Positions 12,537-23,700 of a stretch of 64,000 nucleotides of DNA are shown here, one piece after another. Under the pieces are notes generated by a model. The model was not told where the DNA came from. It saw only the letters and a program-made list of their open reading frames with translations, and did not search any database. Each line of letters opens with the position of its first letter. The first letter of the stretch is position 1. Origin of the DNA: Neurospora crassa OR74A (taxonomy: Eukaryota > Ascomycota > Sordariomycetes > Sordariales > Sordariaceae); NCBI RefSeq assembly GCF_000182925.2, contig NC_026507.1:3348001-3412000 (forward strand). The letters run 5' to 3'. A program made the position numbers and the translations under genes.

Positions 12537-13245
12537 GGTCCCGTTATAAAGGTAATGCGGCGACCAAGAATGTTTGATGATGAACGTGTTGCTGGTCTGG
12601 GCAAAACGTATGAAGCGAAAAGAGGGAGGGAAAAGTCTGTGACATGTCCGACCATGCTGCTTGTCTTCGTTACTAATGTTTCACGCTTTACTGCCTATCT
12701 TATAGGCATCTTTTCTTTCTCTTACTAGAACTAATGGCGACATCTCACTAATACCGGCAGTATGGGCCCAAAAACCGTTTTAGCAGCGTAGGTAGAGATT
12801 TCAAAACAGGTCAAAGAGGCCTTTGTTTCCGAACCTGGGGCGGTCACACCAACACAAATTTCCATGTCTTCTCAACCAAGCAAGGCTTCGGAGGTAACCC
12901 AACGCTGTGATACTCACCACGACTGTAGTGCACCATCATATCGTGCATTATCCTAGTGTGCAGATCCAAAGCACGACGCAGGTCTCTCCAATGGCGATGA
13001 GGACCCCGCAGTGTGACTCTGTCCAACCTGAAGCTGAAATCGGATACCTTTATCCATCATCATCACCATCTTCATCTTCATCACCATCACTCCTCGACAT
13101 CCATGTGGTCGTTGTATGCTTTCACAAAAATAACACAACTTGCTACCATTCATTCCCTCCTTGACATACAAACTTCATCTAAGCAAACAGCAACCTCGCC
13201 CTTTAAACTAAAACTGAAGACACTCTCCAAATCAAATCCGCCACA
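12537..13245. other. Intergenic region with CAT/CTT microsatellite
   Basis: Holds the 3' end of SFH5 and the promoter of the small glyoxalase-fold gene. A trinucleotide-rich run (CATCAT/CTTCAT) spans about 13053-13095. No gene is seen in the open frames at 12844-13249. Confidence 0.65.
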
Positions 13246-13831
13246 ATGATTACCGGACTCCATCACGTTCGTGTCTCCCACTATCCCATCCCATCCCATC
13301 CCCCTTATTCACAACACCCCTCCATCTGACAATCAGTATCATAGGTAAACATCCTCGTCCCCCCTTCCACCCTCCACCTCGCCACCGCTTTCTACGGAAC
13401 CACCCTCGGCCTCATTCCCCGGCCCGTCCCGGCTTTGCAACAAGGCACCTTGGCTTGGTTCGATTTTTCCGAGGATGAGTCAGGTCAACAGCTGCATGTT
13501 GCGCTAGGTCGACCCGACATCGATTTCACGCCCGAGGCCAGAAAAGCCGATAGACATCCTTGTTTCCGAGTGGGGAACGCGGAGAAGCTGAAGGAACTGC
13601 AGGAGAGGATTTGGGAGCATTATAAGCGGGGAGGAGATGGGGCGCCGATGGAGTGTGATGAGCCGGGGACGGTGGGGAGTGGTGAGTTATCTATTTTCTT
13701 TTTCTCTGACTTGAGGGGTGGTGAGTATTTGGGCTCATGCTAACGCAGTTGTAGGTCACCAGGGGGTTGAGTACCCAAAGAGATTCTTTGCGAGGGACTA
13801 TGCGGGGAATAGGCTGGAGTTCAGCCTTTAG
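13246..13831 (+). CDS. Small VOC/glyoxalase-fold protein
   Basis: Three exons, 13246-13266, 13345-13681 and 13755-13831, give 144 residues. The first exon is only 21 nt (MITGLHH) and is needed to complete the first beta strand: MITGLHH then VNILVPPSTLHLATAFYGTTLGL, the typical opening of a vicinal-oxygen-chelate domain with the metal-ligand His. The last exon supplies the closing strand (YPKRFFARDYAGNRLEFSL), whose Glu in RLEF is the usual second ligand. Introns are GTTCGT...TAG (78 nt) and GTGAGT...TAG (73 nt). It is a single VOC module, so it would act as a dimer. The family contains lyases, dioxygenases and resistance proteins, and the substrate cannot be told. The weak point is the micro-exon and its unusual GTTCGT donor. 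Confidence 0.8.
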
Positions 13832-14150
13832 TTCTCTTAAGTGTGAGGTGCAATGGAAGTGATGGAGGACGACGGGATCAGAGGGTGGACCATATCGAGA
13901 CGAGACTTCAGTTACATGCAGGGACCGGGTATGCACTGTTAATGCATGTCTGACAGATGCAGTCTACTTGGGACATCTCCATCTTTCACGGTAAATCAAC
14001 GTTTCTCTGGGTATGGGACATCCCGTCATGCTAACTGGACCCATCAACCATTATATACGCCGATACCTTTCCCTCCTTCTTACATGGCATGAAGCTTCGT
14101 CTAACATTTCACAGTTCTTTCCCCTACTTCGTCCCTCTTCCGCTGGCACA
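13832..14150. other. Short convergent intergenic region
   Basis: About 320 bp separate the 3' ends of the glyoxalase-fold gene and the secreted-protein gene. I see nothing in it beyond likely 3' UTRs. Confidence 0.6.
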
Positions 14151-15258
14151 TCAAGTGAAAATGACATCAACATGCCCTCCATTACTCCAGCCCTGACATC
14201 CACCCGTCGGATTCCCATTTGCATCATTACTCACCACCGCCCCCGGCTGGCCCTGGCAGTTCTCCAATATATAACTCCTTTGCCTCCCGCATGTAACGGC
14301 CCCCGGCTCACTGCACGTGTACACACAAGTCTGCATGTCCGACCGACACCCGCTCCCCCGGACCACCACCGTCATCGGATGTCCTTGCATGTTCACCAGT
14401 CGACTTACATCCGTCGTGGCAAACAAGCCCGTGTTGAATTCGCCAAACGTATTGTTCACCTGCCCGTACTCCGTCAGTGTCGTCGTATAGTTGTACAGCG
14501 TCGACCAGCCGCCGGGAACCTCGTTATCCATCGACACCACCACCGCGTTGCCCTGCGCAGGGAGCGAGTACGTGATCTTGGGGGTGCGCGCGTCCATGAA
14601 CGAGGACTGTGCGTCTTCTACGGGGTTGTACCAGACCACCAGGATCAAAGGCACCGAGGCCCCGTTGATGAAGGAGAAGGTGTTGGGGCCGTTGATGCCG
14701 AGGTAGATGCCCGCGGTCCCTGAGGCGGCCGAAAGGGCGTTTTGTCCCTGCGAGATGATGCCGATGGTGGAAAGGTAGGTGCAGTCCTGGGGGGAGAGGC
14801 CGGGCACGGGGCTGGCACAGTTGTAAGGGATGGGCAGGGCGTTTTGAACGGGAGACTGGGGAGAGGGAGGCCCGTGGGAGGGACTGCTCGGTGGGACTGG
14901 TGATGGTTGTTGCTGAGTGCCGGCTGAGGAGGAAGAAGGGAGCGGGATGTTGGGGATGATGTTGCTGACACCCGATGTGACGGTGATGGTGGTTGGCAAG
15001 ATGTTTTGCACCAAGGATGTGGCAATGACGGTCGGAGTCACGGTTATGGTCGATGTGAGGACCGGAGGAGCGAGATTAGCTGGCCTACTCGAAGTGTTGG
15101 TTAGCGGATGACCCAGGTATTCTTTGGGTTCGAACGTGGAGAGTAGCGACTTACGACGATGGGTCCTGATTGCCCAACTTCAAATCCCGATCCACGAAGG
15201 CGGACGTAGAGCTGACAAGAAGCAGCACACACCAGTAGAGGCAAATCTTCATGATCAT
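14151..15258 (-). CDS. Unrecognised secreted Ser/Pro-rich protein
   Basis: Exons 15258-15155 and 15084-14151 (70 nt intron, GTAAGT...TAG) encode 345 residues. I do not recognise the family. Visible parts are a signal peptide (MIMKICLYWCVLLLVSSTSA), a Thr/Val-rich segment, a Ser/Pro/Gln-rich linker of about 45 residues and a folded domain of about 210 residues. The domain starts at YNCASPVPGLSPQDCTYLS and contains GIYLGINGPN, WYNP, a Gly-Trp-rich VSMDNEVPGGWSTLYNY stretch and six or more cysteines near the C-terminus (GCRSDMQTCVYTC, VTCGRQRS, ENCQG, GGCQGW). The linker-plus-Cys-rich module suggests a cell-wall or extracellular protein. A start at 15252 would lose only two residues. It is divergent from the aspartic protease. 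Confidence 0.8.
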
Positions 15259-16617
15259 GTTTCCGGCTTGCTGAGAATCAGGTTCGGCACCGAACAATGC
15301 GGGATACCAAGTTCACGGATCCGGGCTCTGAACTTTCAACCGAAGCCGACAGCCTGTTCTTAAGGCTCCTCTCTCACCGGTCAGACCTGCCATTCTCGGT
15401 GTCGACGTCCTCACCTTGTTTCCGAGCGAGCAAGTACGACTAGTGAGTTGTAATTGTCGTGGGGGAGTTGTGTGACAGTATGACCGTGACTTGGTCAAGA
15501 CGGCAAGAGAGTTTGTGGTGTTTGAATGGTCGAGAACCTCGGTGATCCGCCATTGCCACCAACATGGAAGGCAGCACGGAGCCAAACTATTCGGGTAGAT
15601 GCTTCAAAGTTCGGATGGAGATTGTCGCCCACCATGATGATTTTCTCTCTCTCTCTTCCGTTGCGGTGTTCAAACTTTCCAAGCCTAGACCTTGGATTGG
15701 ATCAAGGTAAGGAAAGTACGGTTTTCACTCGGTCACATTTCCCCTCCTCGCCTTCTATTTCCATGTTCACTGATCCAGGTCATCCGACACAAAGTGAAGA
15801 CTTGAACCTCAGTTGCTCGACTAGCTTACACAAAGTGAGCGGAGACAATATTTTCAACGAGCCTTCCCAGCCAACCCTTTCCCAACAATTTCCCCATCTG
15901 ACCGGACGCCTAAGCGTGCTTGTTCTGACGGCTCAGTTCGGACTAACAGCGTACCAGGACTCAGAGATTATTCGTACATAATCGCTCACATGCCTTGGCG
16001 TGACGCCTTTAGGTAGTCATGGCACGGCACAACCAACTGTTTACACATACGAGCTGGCCTTCGGTAAGATCGTTGGTATTTGGCGGTAACTATGGTTCCC
16101 CCAAGGCGCAGCTGCCCGAGCCGAGATGTGTACGCCTCATCACACACAACATCCCTACTCGAGACTGGCAGAAAGTGGTCTCTGCAATGAAGTAACGAGA
16201 CCACCGTTGGTTACCAACAACAGAAGATATCCATGGTCAATCTGATTCATGTTAGGAAGGAGGCAGCTCCACAGGTACCGACATCGCCGCCATGGTTCAT
16301 GCTGCTCCATAGGTATGTCTAAACTCAACCTGACTGCTGCCATGGCTTAGCCAGTAGCTTCGGGTCCTGGCTGCTTGTTTCACCAACACGACGTGGCAAG
16401 CTTTTACGATTGGCAATAGTCATGATCGCGCTGTTTCCTCATTTCTGTCCCATCCCATCAACATCAAGTTCTCAGTTACGCTGAGACTAAAGAGATGTGA
16501 GACTAAGAATAAAAAGAGCACAAACTTTCTATTTGATCATTTCATCGAGTTATTATCAATCCCCTCCTACGTTTATTCACATCATCTTTATTGATACTAT
16601 CCTTCCATTCCATCATC
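15259..16617. other. Divergent intergenic region
   Basis: Promoters of the secreted-protein gene (-) and the aspartic protease (+). An open frame at 15526-15981 starts with an ATG but has no motif or signal, and is left out. The 60 bp before 16618 are pyrimidine- and AT-rich and are the likely protease leader. Confidence 0.6.
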
Positions 16618-17978
16618 ATGAAGTCCCTGATGCCACTTATAGCCAGCTTGCTGTTCACAAGCACAACGGCTTTCCGCCCTAGCCAGCCAGTCACTGGCCA
16701 TCTCGAGGGAGGTCTCAAGCATCGCTCGTCAGACCGTCGACAAGAGACCGGGAAGAAAGGCCTAACAAGAGTACCGTTGGAAGTTGACTCGAGGAATAAC
16801 GGAAAAACCGAACTCCAATGGATGGCAACCATCACGGTCGGCACCCCTCCTCAGACGTTGTAAGTTAACACAGCATCCCTCTGCAGAACAAGGGAACAAC
16901 TAACGTCACCATCCATAGCAAAGTCGTTGTAGACACTGGATTAACTGCTCTTGTCCTTCCTCGTAACAACTGCACCAACTGCGGCAAACACTCGCTCTTT
17001 AACCCATCCAAATCCACATCATTTTTGCCCCAACCTGCACTTTTTCGTCCTATTGAGTACGGCACTGGTGCAGACACTATCCCACTCAATCAAACCGGCC
17101 GAGCAGAATGCGAAGTCGTCACCGACACTGTTTCGATACAGGGTCTTTCTGCCCCCAAACAGGAGTTCTTGCTTTGTCATAGCTACGGCGAGACTCTGTC
17201 TTCCCAACTTGCCGACGGAATCCTCGGCATTGGTCCTGCTGACATCTCGACTTGGGACGAAAGCGGGAACTATACCTATCTCCCCTTTCTCCCCAACCTC
17301 GTTAGTGAGGGGCAGCTTTCAAACAGGATTGTTGGTCTTGCCCTCGGGTATGGTGGCCAGAACCAGCAACAGCGCGGTCCTGAAGCCTCCATCGGCGGCG
17401 TCGACGATGCGCGCTATCATGGCCGTATCAAGAACGTCAGTGTCGATGAAATGCTCACCACTCTCTCGGGTGTGTTTACACTAGATGTACAAGCTGCCTA
17501 CGTCGGCTCCGGAAATAACAAGCGAGTATGGCCCAACTCAACCAACGGCAACAAGCCACTCGTGCCGGGGGTTGCTTACATCGACTCAGGAACCGCCTAC
17601 ATGCTGGCTCCTGACCAACAAGCAGCCGAGAATCTCTACTCGGGCATTTCCAAGGACATCGTCCCCCTCAATGATAGGGGATCATGGGGTGCGAGTTGTG
17701 CTACGCTGGATGAAGTGGCGACGGACATCACGTTCACTATCGGGACGAAGACCAGAGGCGAGGTGATTGAAGTGACTATACCGAAGAGTGCATTCAACCT
17801 GGGTGAGTATCCTGGCAGAAAGGGGGTCTGTCAGGCGGCGTTTTCTCATTGGGATCCTCCCTTGGTTGAGCCCATTGAGGGCCGTCGGGTGTGGTTGTTT
17901 GGAAGCCCTTTAATCAAGGCTTATTACACGGGTTGGAATGCTAAGAGTAGCACGCTTGGTTGGGCTGAGAAAGTTTAG
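16618..17978 (+). CDS. Secreted pepsin-like aspartic protease (A1 family)
   Basis: Cuts extracellular proteins, usually at acid pH. Exons 16618-16859 and 16919-17978 (59 nt intron, GTAAGT, CTAAC branch, TAG) give 433 residues. The order is signal peptide (MKSLMPLIASLLFTSTTA), a short basic propeptide with RR/KK-type sites, then the two-lobed domain. The first active-site motif is VVVDTGLTALVLP (Asp about 86), so DTG is followed by Leu-Thr where most relatives have Ser-Ser/Thr. The second is AYIDSGTAYML (Asp about 303). A CTNC pair and other cysteines follow the first site. GILGIGPA and the closing LFGSPLIKAYYTGWN match the family. No C-terminal GPI or membrane tail is present, so it is freely secreted. 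The N. crassa copy of this enzyme is not known to me by name. Confidence 0.92.
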
Positions 17979-19256
17979 AACTGAGGCATGTGGCTAGGCA
18001 CCATGAACAAAGGAAGGGTTGAGGCGCGCTGAGTGATGGTTATGAGGTTGTAGTATGTCTGCAGTTTTACCCTAATCAAGAGAACCGTACTTGTACACCG
18101 AAGGGGAAATTCCCGAGTCCATTTCGCATGGTCAGTCACATTTATGTTTTAGTCGGATATGTGGCACATGGCCACGCCCTCGGTTGCTTTTTTCTCGCTC
18201 TCCCCTTCCTCTGTCTCAATAGTGTTAACTCGAAAAGGCGGCTGATGCCAATTATTATGCACAAACTCCTCAAAACGTCTAGTCTCCCCAAGTCAAGAAG
18301 CCCTTTGATGTAGCTCCCGCTCCTGGTCAGGGACTGTAATGCCTGATGTTTATGAACGTTTGCCGCTCTCCATACACACTTCGAGCCACCCTGCTCATGG
18401 TATGACCCTGTTCTCTCTTTCAACAAACACCTTTGGACCCATACAGATCCTAGCCCATTACCAAGCAGCAGGCTTCCCAATTCCGTCTTGTGATTTTAGA
18501 AGCTCACATCTTGGCTAACAATCGGGCAGTCATTCACATTTACAGGTATTCTTTGCTGCTGCTCATCTAAGTGTAAGTTGGAGACTGACATCGTCCACAG
18601 TGCTTATTGTCAATCACGAGATGCAAACATGCCGCTTTTGTTCCTTAGGTATCTTAAGCTCAACCAGTTACCGGCCGCATTGAATGGCCACCCGTGCCGC
18701 GGCCCAAGACGCCCGGCGATGCATAGAAACCACCCATGTGAGCAAGCATGGATTACTCTCGCATCCGGGGAAAGGAATGTGATGTAGAATTGCGGAACAC
18801 TTCCCCCTCTTCTTAATATCCAACTTCTCGACGGCGTTTCAAGCTAGGTAGATTCCGCTCTCAGCCGTGCTATTAAACAATGTGCAGCTTCGGGAAACGA
18901 TATTTGCGCGGCTCGTTGGTGATGACGGTCGAAAACCCCTTTCTTCCCCCCCTCACCTTGTGCCGTCCGGCGTTGACAGACTGTTTCGTGGCTTGGATCT
19001 TGAAAGCTCAAGCTATCACGACTACACTCTCTCGGGTAACGACACTGTCGATGAGTCGTAGTCGAAGTGCTTTCAAGATGCATATAAAGCCATGACGATG
19101 ACCTCACCCAGAGTCTCTCAACTCGAGCTCCAAAAACAGGCACACACCTCCAGAGCCAAGTTCAGCCTGCTCCTGAAGGTGAAGCCAAAAGAGCAACTCT
19201 GATCCACCAACACCAAGTCTCTCTCAAGCAGCCAAGCACTCTTAAGCAAGGTCAAA
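17979..19256. other. Protease-DPBB intergenic region
   Basis: No gene is supported in 1.28 kb. The short frames at 18142-18480 and 18844-19143 lack motifs. The right end is the promoter and leader of the DPBB gene. Confidence 0.6.
19083..19088 (+). promoter_or_regulatory. TATA box of the DPBB protein gene
   Basis: TATAAA lies 169 bp upstream of the ATG at 19257. The leader between them is rich in CTC, CAC and AAG runs, as in many Neurospora leaders. Confidence 0.5.
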
Positions 19257-19709
19257 ATGCTCTTCCAACCCATCCTGACTAGCGCCCTCTCCCTTCTCGT
19301 CCTCTCCTTCGGCTTCACTTTTGCCGCGCCAGCTCCCGCTCCTGGCACCCCTATCGCCATCCGCGAAGTCTCAACCACCGAAACCCTCGACCCCCGCTCC
19401 TTCTCCTCCCGCATAACCTGGTACAACACCGGCCTCGGCGCCTGTGGCACTTATTCCAACGACGGCCAGCTCGTTGTCGCGCTGAACCACGACCAATTCG
19501 ACCCGTCCACGCCCAACGGCAACCCGAACCGCAACTCGCTGTGCGGCCGCCGGATTAGAGTCAATGCCAACGGCAGGAGCGTCACGGTTACGCTGGTCGA
19601 TCGGTGTACGCAGTGTCCGTATGGTGGATTGGATTTGAGTCCGGCGGCGTTTTCGGTGTTGGCGAGCACGAGTGTGGGGGTGGTGCAGGGGAGTTGGGAT
19701 TGGGTTTAG
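19257..19709 (+). CDS. Small secreted double-psi beta-barrel (RlpA/barwin-like) protein
   Basis: Intronless, 150 residues. There is a signal peptide (MLFQPILTSALSLLVLSFGFTFA, cut near APAPAP), a short linker, and one DPBB domain from ITWYNTGLGACG to the end. Conserved features are YNTGLGACG, the LCGRRIRV strand, VTLVDRCTQCPYGGLDLSPAAF with the acidic residue of the barrel groove, and four cysteines that can form two disulfides. Such single-domain fungal proteins are secreted and linked to cell-wall or plant-surface binding; some are expansin- or cerato-platanin-like without clear enzyme activity. Function beyond the fold is not known. Confidence 0.9.
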   Translation: MLFQPILTSALSLLVLSFGFTFAAPAPAPGTPIAIREVSTTETLDPRSFSSRITWYNTGLGACGTYSNDGQLVVALNHDQFDPSTPNGNPNRNSLCGRRIRVNANGRSVTVTLVDRCTQCPYGGLDLSPAAFSVLASTSVGVVQGSWDWV

Positions 19710-20179
19710 GGCCCACGAAGAGCATTGCCTATCTTACGGGGGATTTGGACATTGGGACCTGGGAGAGAGTCAACCTAAACTTTTGAAAGCAGGTGGACTT
19801 GGCTGGGGTTTGTGGTGCATGCCGGAGGGGACATAAGCATTGAAACTTGTGAGGGGCTTGATGCTGGGCTGAGGGATGGGATGGGATGGGATGGGGCGGG
19901 ACGGATAGTTGTCGGGAAAGGAGAGAGCGGAAAGGTGCGTGGCGGACGGGGCGGACGGGCAGGTAAGGGGGTGAGGTGAAGGATGATCTTGAGCTCTTGA
20001 CGGATCTTTTGTTTCATTGGTATTGGATTGAGTGTCCGGTTATCTGTTTTCTTTTCCCGCCTGGCCAGCAGGAACTTCCATCTTTCTCATTTTCTTTTCG
20101 ATTTTGCAAACACCCATTATGGTTGTGTGCGGGACAACCGAAGCGGGAAACCCTGAGTCGCAACAAGCGTTGTCTGACA

Positions 20180-20246
20180 GACAATCAATGTTTAGAAAAC
20201 AGTAACTGTTTTTCAGACATTAATTGTCTTCCAAACATTGATTGTC
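20180..20246. repeat. Inverted repeat with 14 bp perfect arms
   Basis: Arms 20180-20193 and 20233-20246 are exact reverse complements (GACAATCAATGTTT / AAACATTGATTGTC). The right arm overlaps an 18 bp unit present twice in tandem (about 20221-20256). The whole would fold into a hairpin with a 39-base loop. Confidence 0.8.
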
Positions 20247-20447
20247 TTCCAAACCCCTAGAATTCAAAAGTATAAGGCTTAGTATAGGGTATAACCTTCT
20301 ATTCTCTAGTGGCCTTAATAGTGACCTTTTAAGGTGAAGGGCGGTATTTGAATTTAAAGGTCTTCCGGAATAGATTCAAAAAGTTAGTTACGAATAGGAA
20401 TCAAATAAAGGTTACGAACAAGAATGAAAATAAAGAACTACTTCATT

Positions 20448-20475
20448 AACCACTTGGCTACTGAGCCAAATGGTT
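20448..20475. repeat. Short stem-loop with tRNA A-box-like sequence
   Basis: Arms 20448-20459 and 20464-20475 pair at 11 of 12 positions around a 4 nt loop. On the minus strand the region reads TAGCCAAGTGG, close to a tRNA internal A box. About 40 nt later it reads ATTTGATTCC, which differs from a B box only by RIP-type transitions. It may be a relic of a tRNA-derived sequence; the case is weak. Confidence 0.3.
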
Positions 20476-20532
20476 ATTTCTGCAAGAATGCTTAGTTCTT
20501 TCCGTTAATAAAGGTCGTGAAGGAAGGTAGGA

Positions 20533-20537
20533 CTTTG
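20533..20537. repeat. Target-site duplication CTTTG (left)
   Basis: CTTTG at 20533-20537 is repeated exactly at 26654-26658, right after the other LTR. This is the 5 bp duplication expected from copia-type integration. Confidence 0.92.
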
Positions 20538-20726
20538 TGTGGGATCACCAACGCAATCAAGCAGTTGAATGTGGTTTATTGAGTGTGCTATCGAGGAGAA
20601 AGAGGGAGACTAGCAAAGTCTGGAAGGCTAGATATGGTGCGGTCTGGGCAGGGCACAGAGTGGGGACTGGGTTGTGCCCAGTCCAGTGAATGGCTCAGCC
20701 CAGTGAATGCCCGGGACCTACCAACA
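20538..20726 (-). repeat. copia 3' LTR (left)
   Basis: 189 bp, TGTGGG...CCAACA on the + strand (TGTTGG...CCCACA in element sense). It is about 95% identical to the right copy. A purine-rich tract borders it on the inner side (20727-20733 region, GGGGGTA in element sense). Confidence 0.92.
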
Positions 20727-23700
20727 TACCCCCATAGATTGGAAGACTGCCAAAGAGTATCTAAACCTCTATATACTATTTACATTGTGATATCTTTCAT
20801 GGTGTTGATTAGGCCCAGGGAACCTTCTTTTGAACTATACCGATTAATTTAACGAATTTGGCGTACTTATCCGGTTTCAACGGCTTTGTCAGACCGTCGG
20901 CTAGCATCTCGTTACCCAGTAAGTACTCGATTGTGAATGCCTTCCTATCCACCTCTTGAATCAACCATTTATATTATATATCGATATATCTATTTCTAGC
21001 AGGTAAATTAGGGTTAAGAATCTAGTCTTTAACGTTGTTACTATCTATATAAAGAATCTTATTAATTTTGTAAAAACCTAGATTTACATTCAAATCATTA
21101 AATATACCACCCACCCAATCGAGAGCCTTAGCCGTAGGCACTAAATTAGTAAACTCTACTTCTATTGTGTTGGTTGTAATAAGATCCTAACGTTTAGACT
21201 TCTATAGGATGGGGCTGTAGGTAAAAAATACAATATAACTAACTATATTCTTCCTTAAAGGGATGTTGTTGGTAAAGGAGGCGTTTGTATATACGTAGAA
21301 GGACGGGGCTATTAACGGCGAGAATATACTTCCTAATTCAATACCTAAATCGGGGTACTCGGATAAATATTATTATAAATACTTTATAATAACAAAGTAA
21401 CGGTTAGTAGGCTTCTTAATACTCTCTAAGAATTTATTAATAGTAAAGGCGATATTTAGCCGGGTATTTATCGAAATTTAATTTAAGGAGCTAATCTTTT
21501 TAGAGTAAGACTTGGCCTCTTTTAGTAATATATTATTACCCCTATAGATCTTATAGTCCGGTAGCTATAGTGTTTTAATACTATAGAGCTTACTATTGTT
21601 ATTGAACTTAGCAATAATTGATTTAGTATATTATTATTAGGATATAAAGATTGTACGAGTTTAATAATCCTTTATAATGTTATAGCTTAGAAAGGTACGG
21701 ACTTGTCCTAACTCTTTGAGTTTAAAGTAGTTAGCCAACTAGTCTTTAATTTGATTAACAATAACTACGGTCGGTGCAGCGACGAGGAGGTTATTAATAT
21801 ATAGAATTAGTAGTACGTCTAGTATTTTGTTAGTAAGTAAGTAGGAGTTTGTAGAGATTAGTATAAAGCTAGTTTACTTTAATACTGGTACGAAAGTATT
21901 AAATTAGTAAAGTAGGGAATGTTTAAGACTATAGAATACCTTAGTAAGCTAGTATACTACGTTTTCTTTATTATAACTAGGTATAGGCTTCTTAAGTACT
22001 GTCGGCTACTTAACGTAATACTAAGTGTCGTTGGGAATAGAAGCATTTAAGAAAGTAGTATTGAAATTAAATTGGTAGTACTTATAGTCGTTTATAATTA
22101 TAATTACTAAGAATAATTTAATACTAACCGAGTGGGCTACTATTGTATAGATATTTTGTACTACCCAATTGCCTTATTCGAAATTATTATAAATTACCTA
22201 TCTAACTTTAGCTTTTTAATCTTTAGTATCGATATTATACTTCTCATTATATACCTATTTACTAGGTAGAACTTCTATATCTAGAGATCTAGGGACTAAG
22301 GTATAGATTCCCCTATCTTCGAATACTTTTATTTACTTTTCTATAGCCGGTAACTAGTATAATTCAAAATTGCCTTATCTACGTACAACTCGATAATTCT
22401 TTAGTATAAACCGTTAAACCTTATTAATAACAATAATTGCTATATCGTAATTAACTTTAACGGTAGTAAAATAGTAAATAGGTATACGTCTAACGAAACG
22501 TCCCTCTATTATACCGTAAAAATTATTGGGTAAATCTACCGAATTTTGAATAATATTACTATTACTATCTTTTACCCTTTAAATACTATATTTAAAATCT
22601 ACTAATTTAACCGTAGTACAACGAGGTCTACCTTCACTTACCTCTATATTTAATTATAGACTAAACTCAGAGGGCTGGCTTCCCTATCCTAGTTGTACCT
22701 ATGTAAATTATTAGTTTATAGGGTCTAGCGGAATTGTTGTAGGGTCCGAATTCGAGATCGGAAGGCCCGAATTCGAAGTCGAGAACTCCGAATTCGGGTT
22801 CGAAGGGTCCGAATTCGGGATGGCCTATTGCAAATTCGAGGCTTATTACTCTTAATTCTTCAATTGAAGCTGTAGCTTACTAACTCGTAATGCTAGCGAC
22901 GGGGTATATTATCGCGTACGAGCGGGGTTCGGTATGCCTATTAGCAGCAATCGAACTACTAAAGCTAGTTATTAAAGACTATTGGGTAACGGAGTGCTTA
23001 GAGTAGTATATACAGTTATTTCATTAGAATCGCATTAGTTACATTAATTACAGGGTATAGGGTCTTCTTTATTAAAATCTTTAAAATTAAGAAGGTCGTT
23101 ATCGTCGTACTCGATAATCTCCCTAACTAGCGAGCTTAATAATTAACATTATAGCGGATTTAGCAATGAGTATACTAGTGAGGTCTCTAGAGCCGGGGTC
23201 GTTATTAGTAACAGAGTTAGTATCGGTAACGGTGAAACCGGCGGCGCCGTATTAATTAGAATATTCAGGGGAGCTATCGTAGTTACTAGAACGGTCGCAA
23301 TAATCGACGTAGTCGTAGTAACTAGAGTAGTTGAGGGTGTTGGTATAACCTCTAGCGATAGTAGTAGTATAATTATTGTCTCCTATATTTTAGCTTCCTA
23401 CTTAGATAATTCGGTTACTTATTAAGTTAATCCTACTGCCTTCTATAAATATAACTGTAGGACTATACCGTCCACTTTAACCCAGATCTAGTAGCCGCTA
23501 TCTACTACCTTATTAATTTCATCGACTATTTAATTTAAAAAGATAATATAATATTTAATAATATTACTATTACTGCTACGTACTAAATCCTTATAATTAA
23601 CCGGGTCTTCTTTAAGGAAGGTTACTACGCTAGTTTTAACGATCTCGCTAGTATAGGGATTCTAAATAAATACAATACGACTATAAATATTATTAAAACT

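Larger units (their letters stand above)
19710..20532. other. AT-rich spacer left of the copia element
   Basis: A GGGAT pentamer repeat lies at about 19869-19897. From about 20250 the sequence is AT-rich, as if RIP had spread to the flank of the element. It holds a 14 bp inverted repeat, an 18 bp tandem duplication within the right arm, and a possible tRNA-like relic near the element, all described separately. No gene is seen. Confidence 0.6.

Noticed and set aside
15526-15981. 151-codon + frame between the secreted protein and the protease
   Set aside because: No motif, no biased codon use, and it sits in the divergent promoter region.
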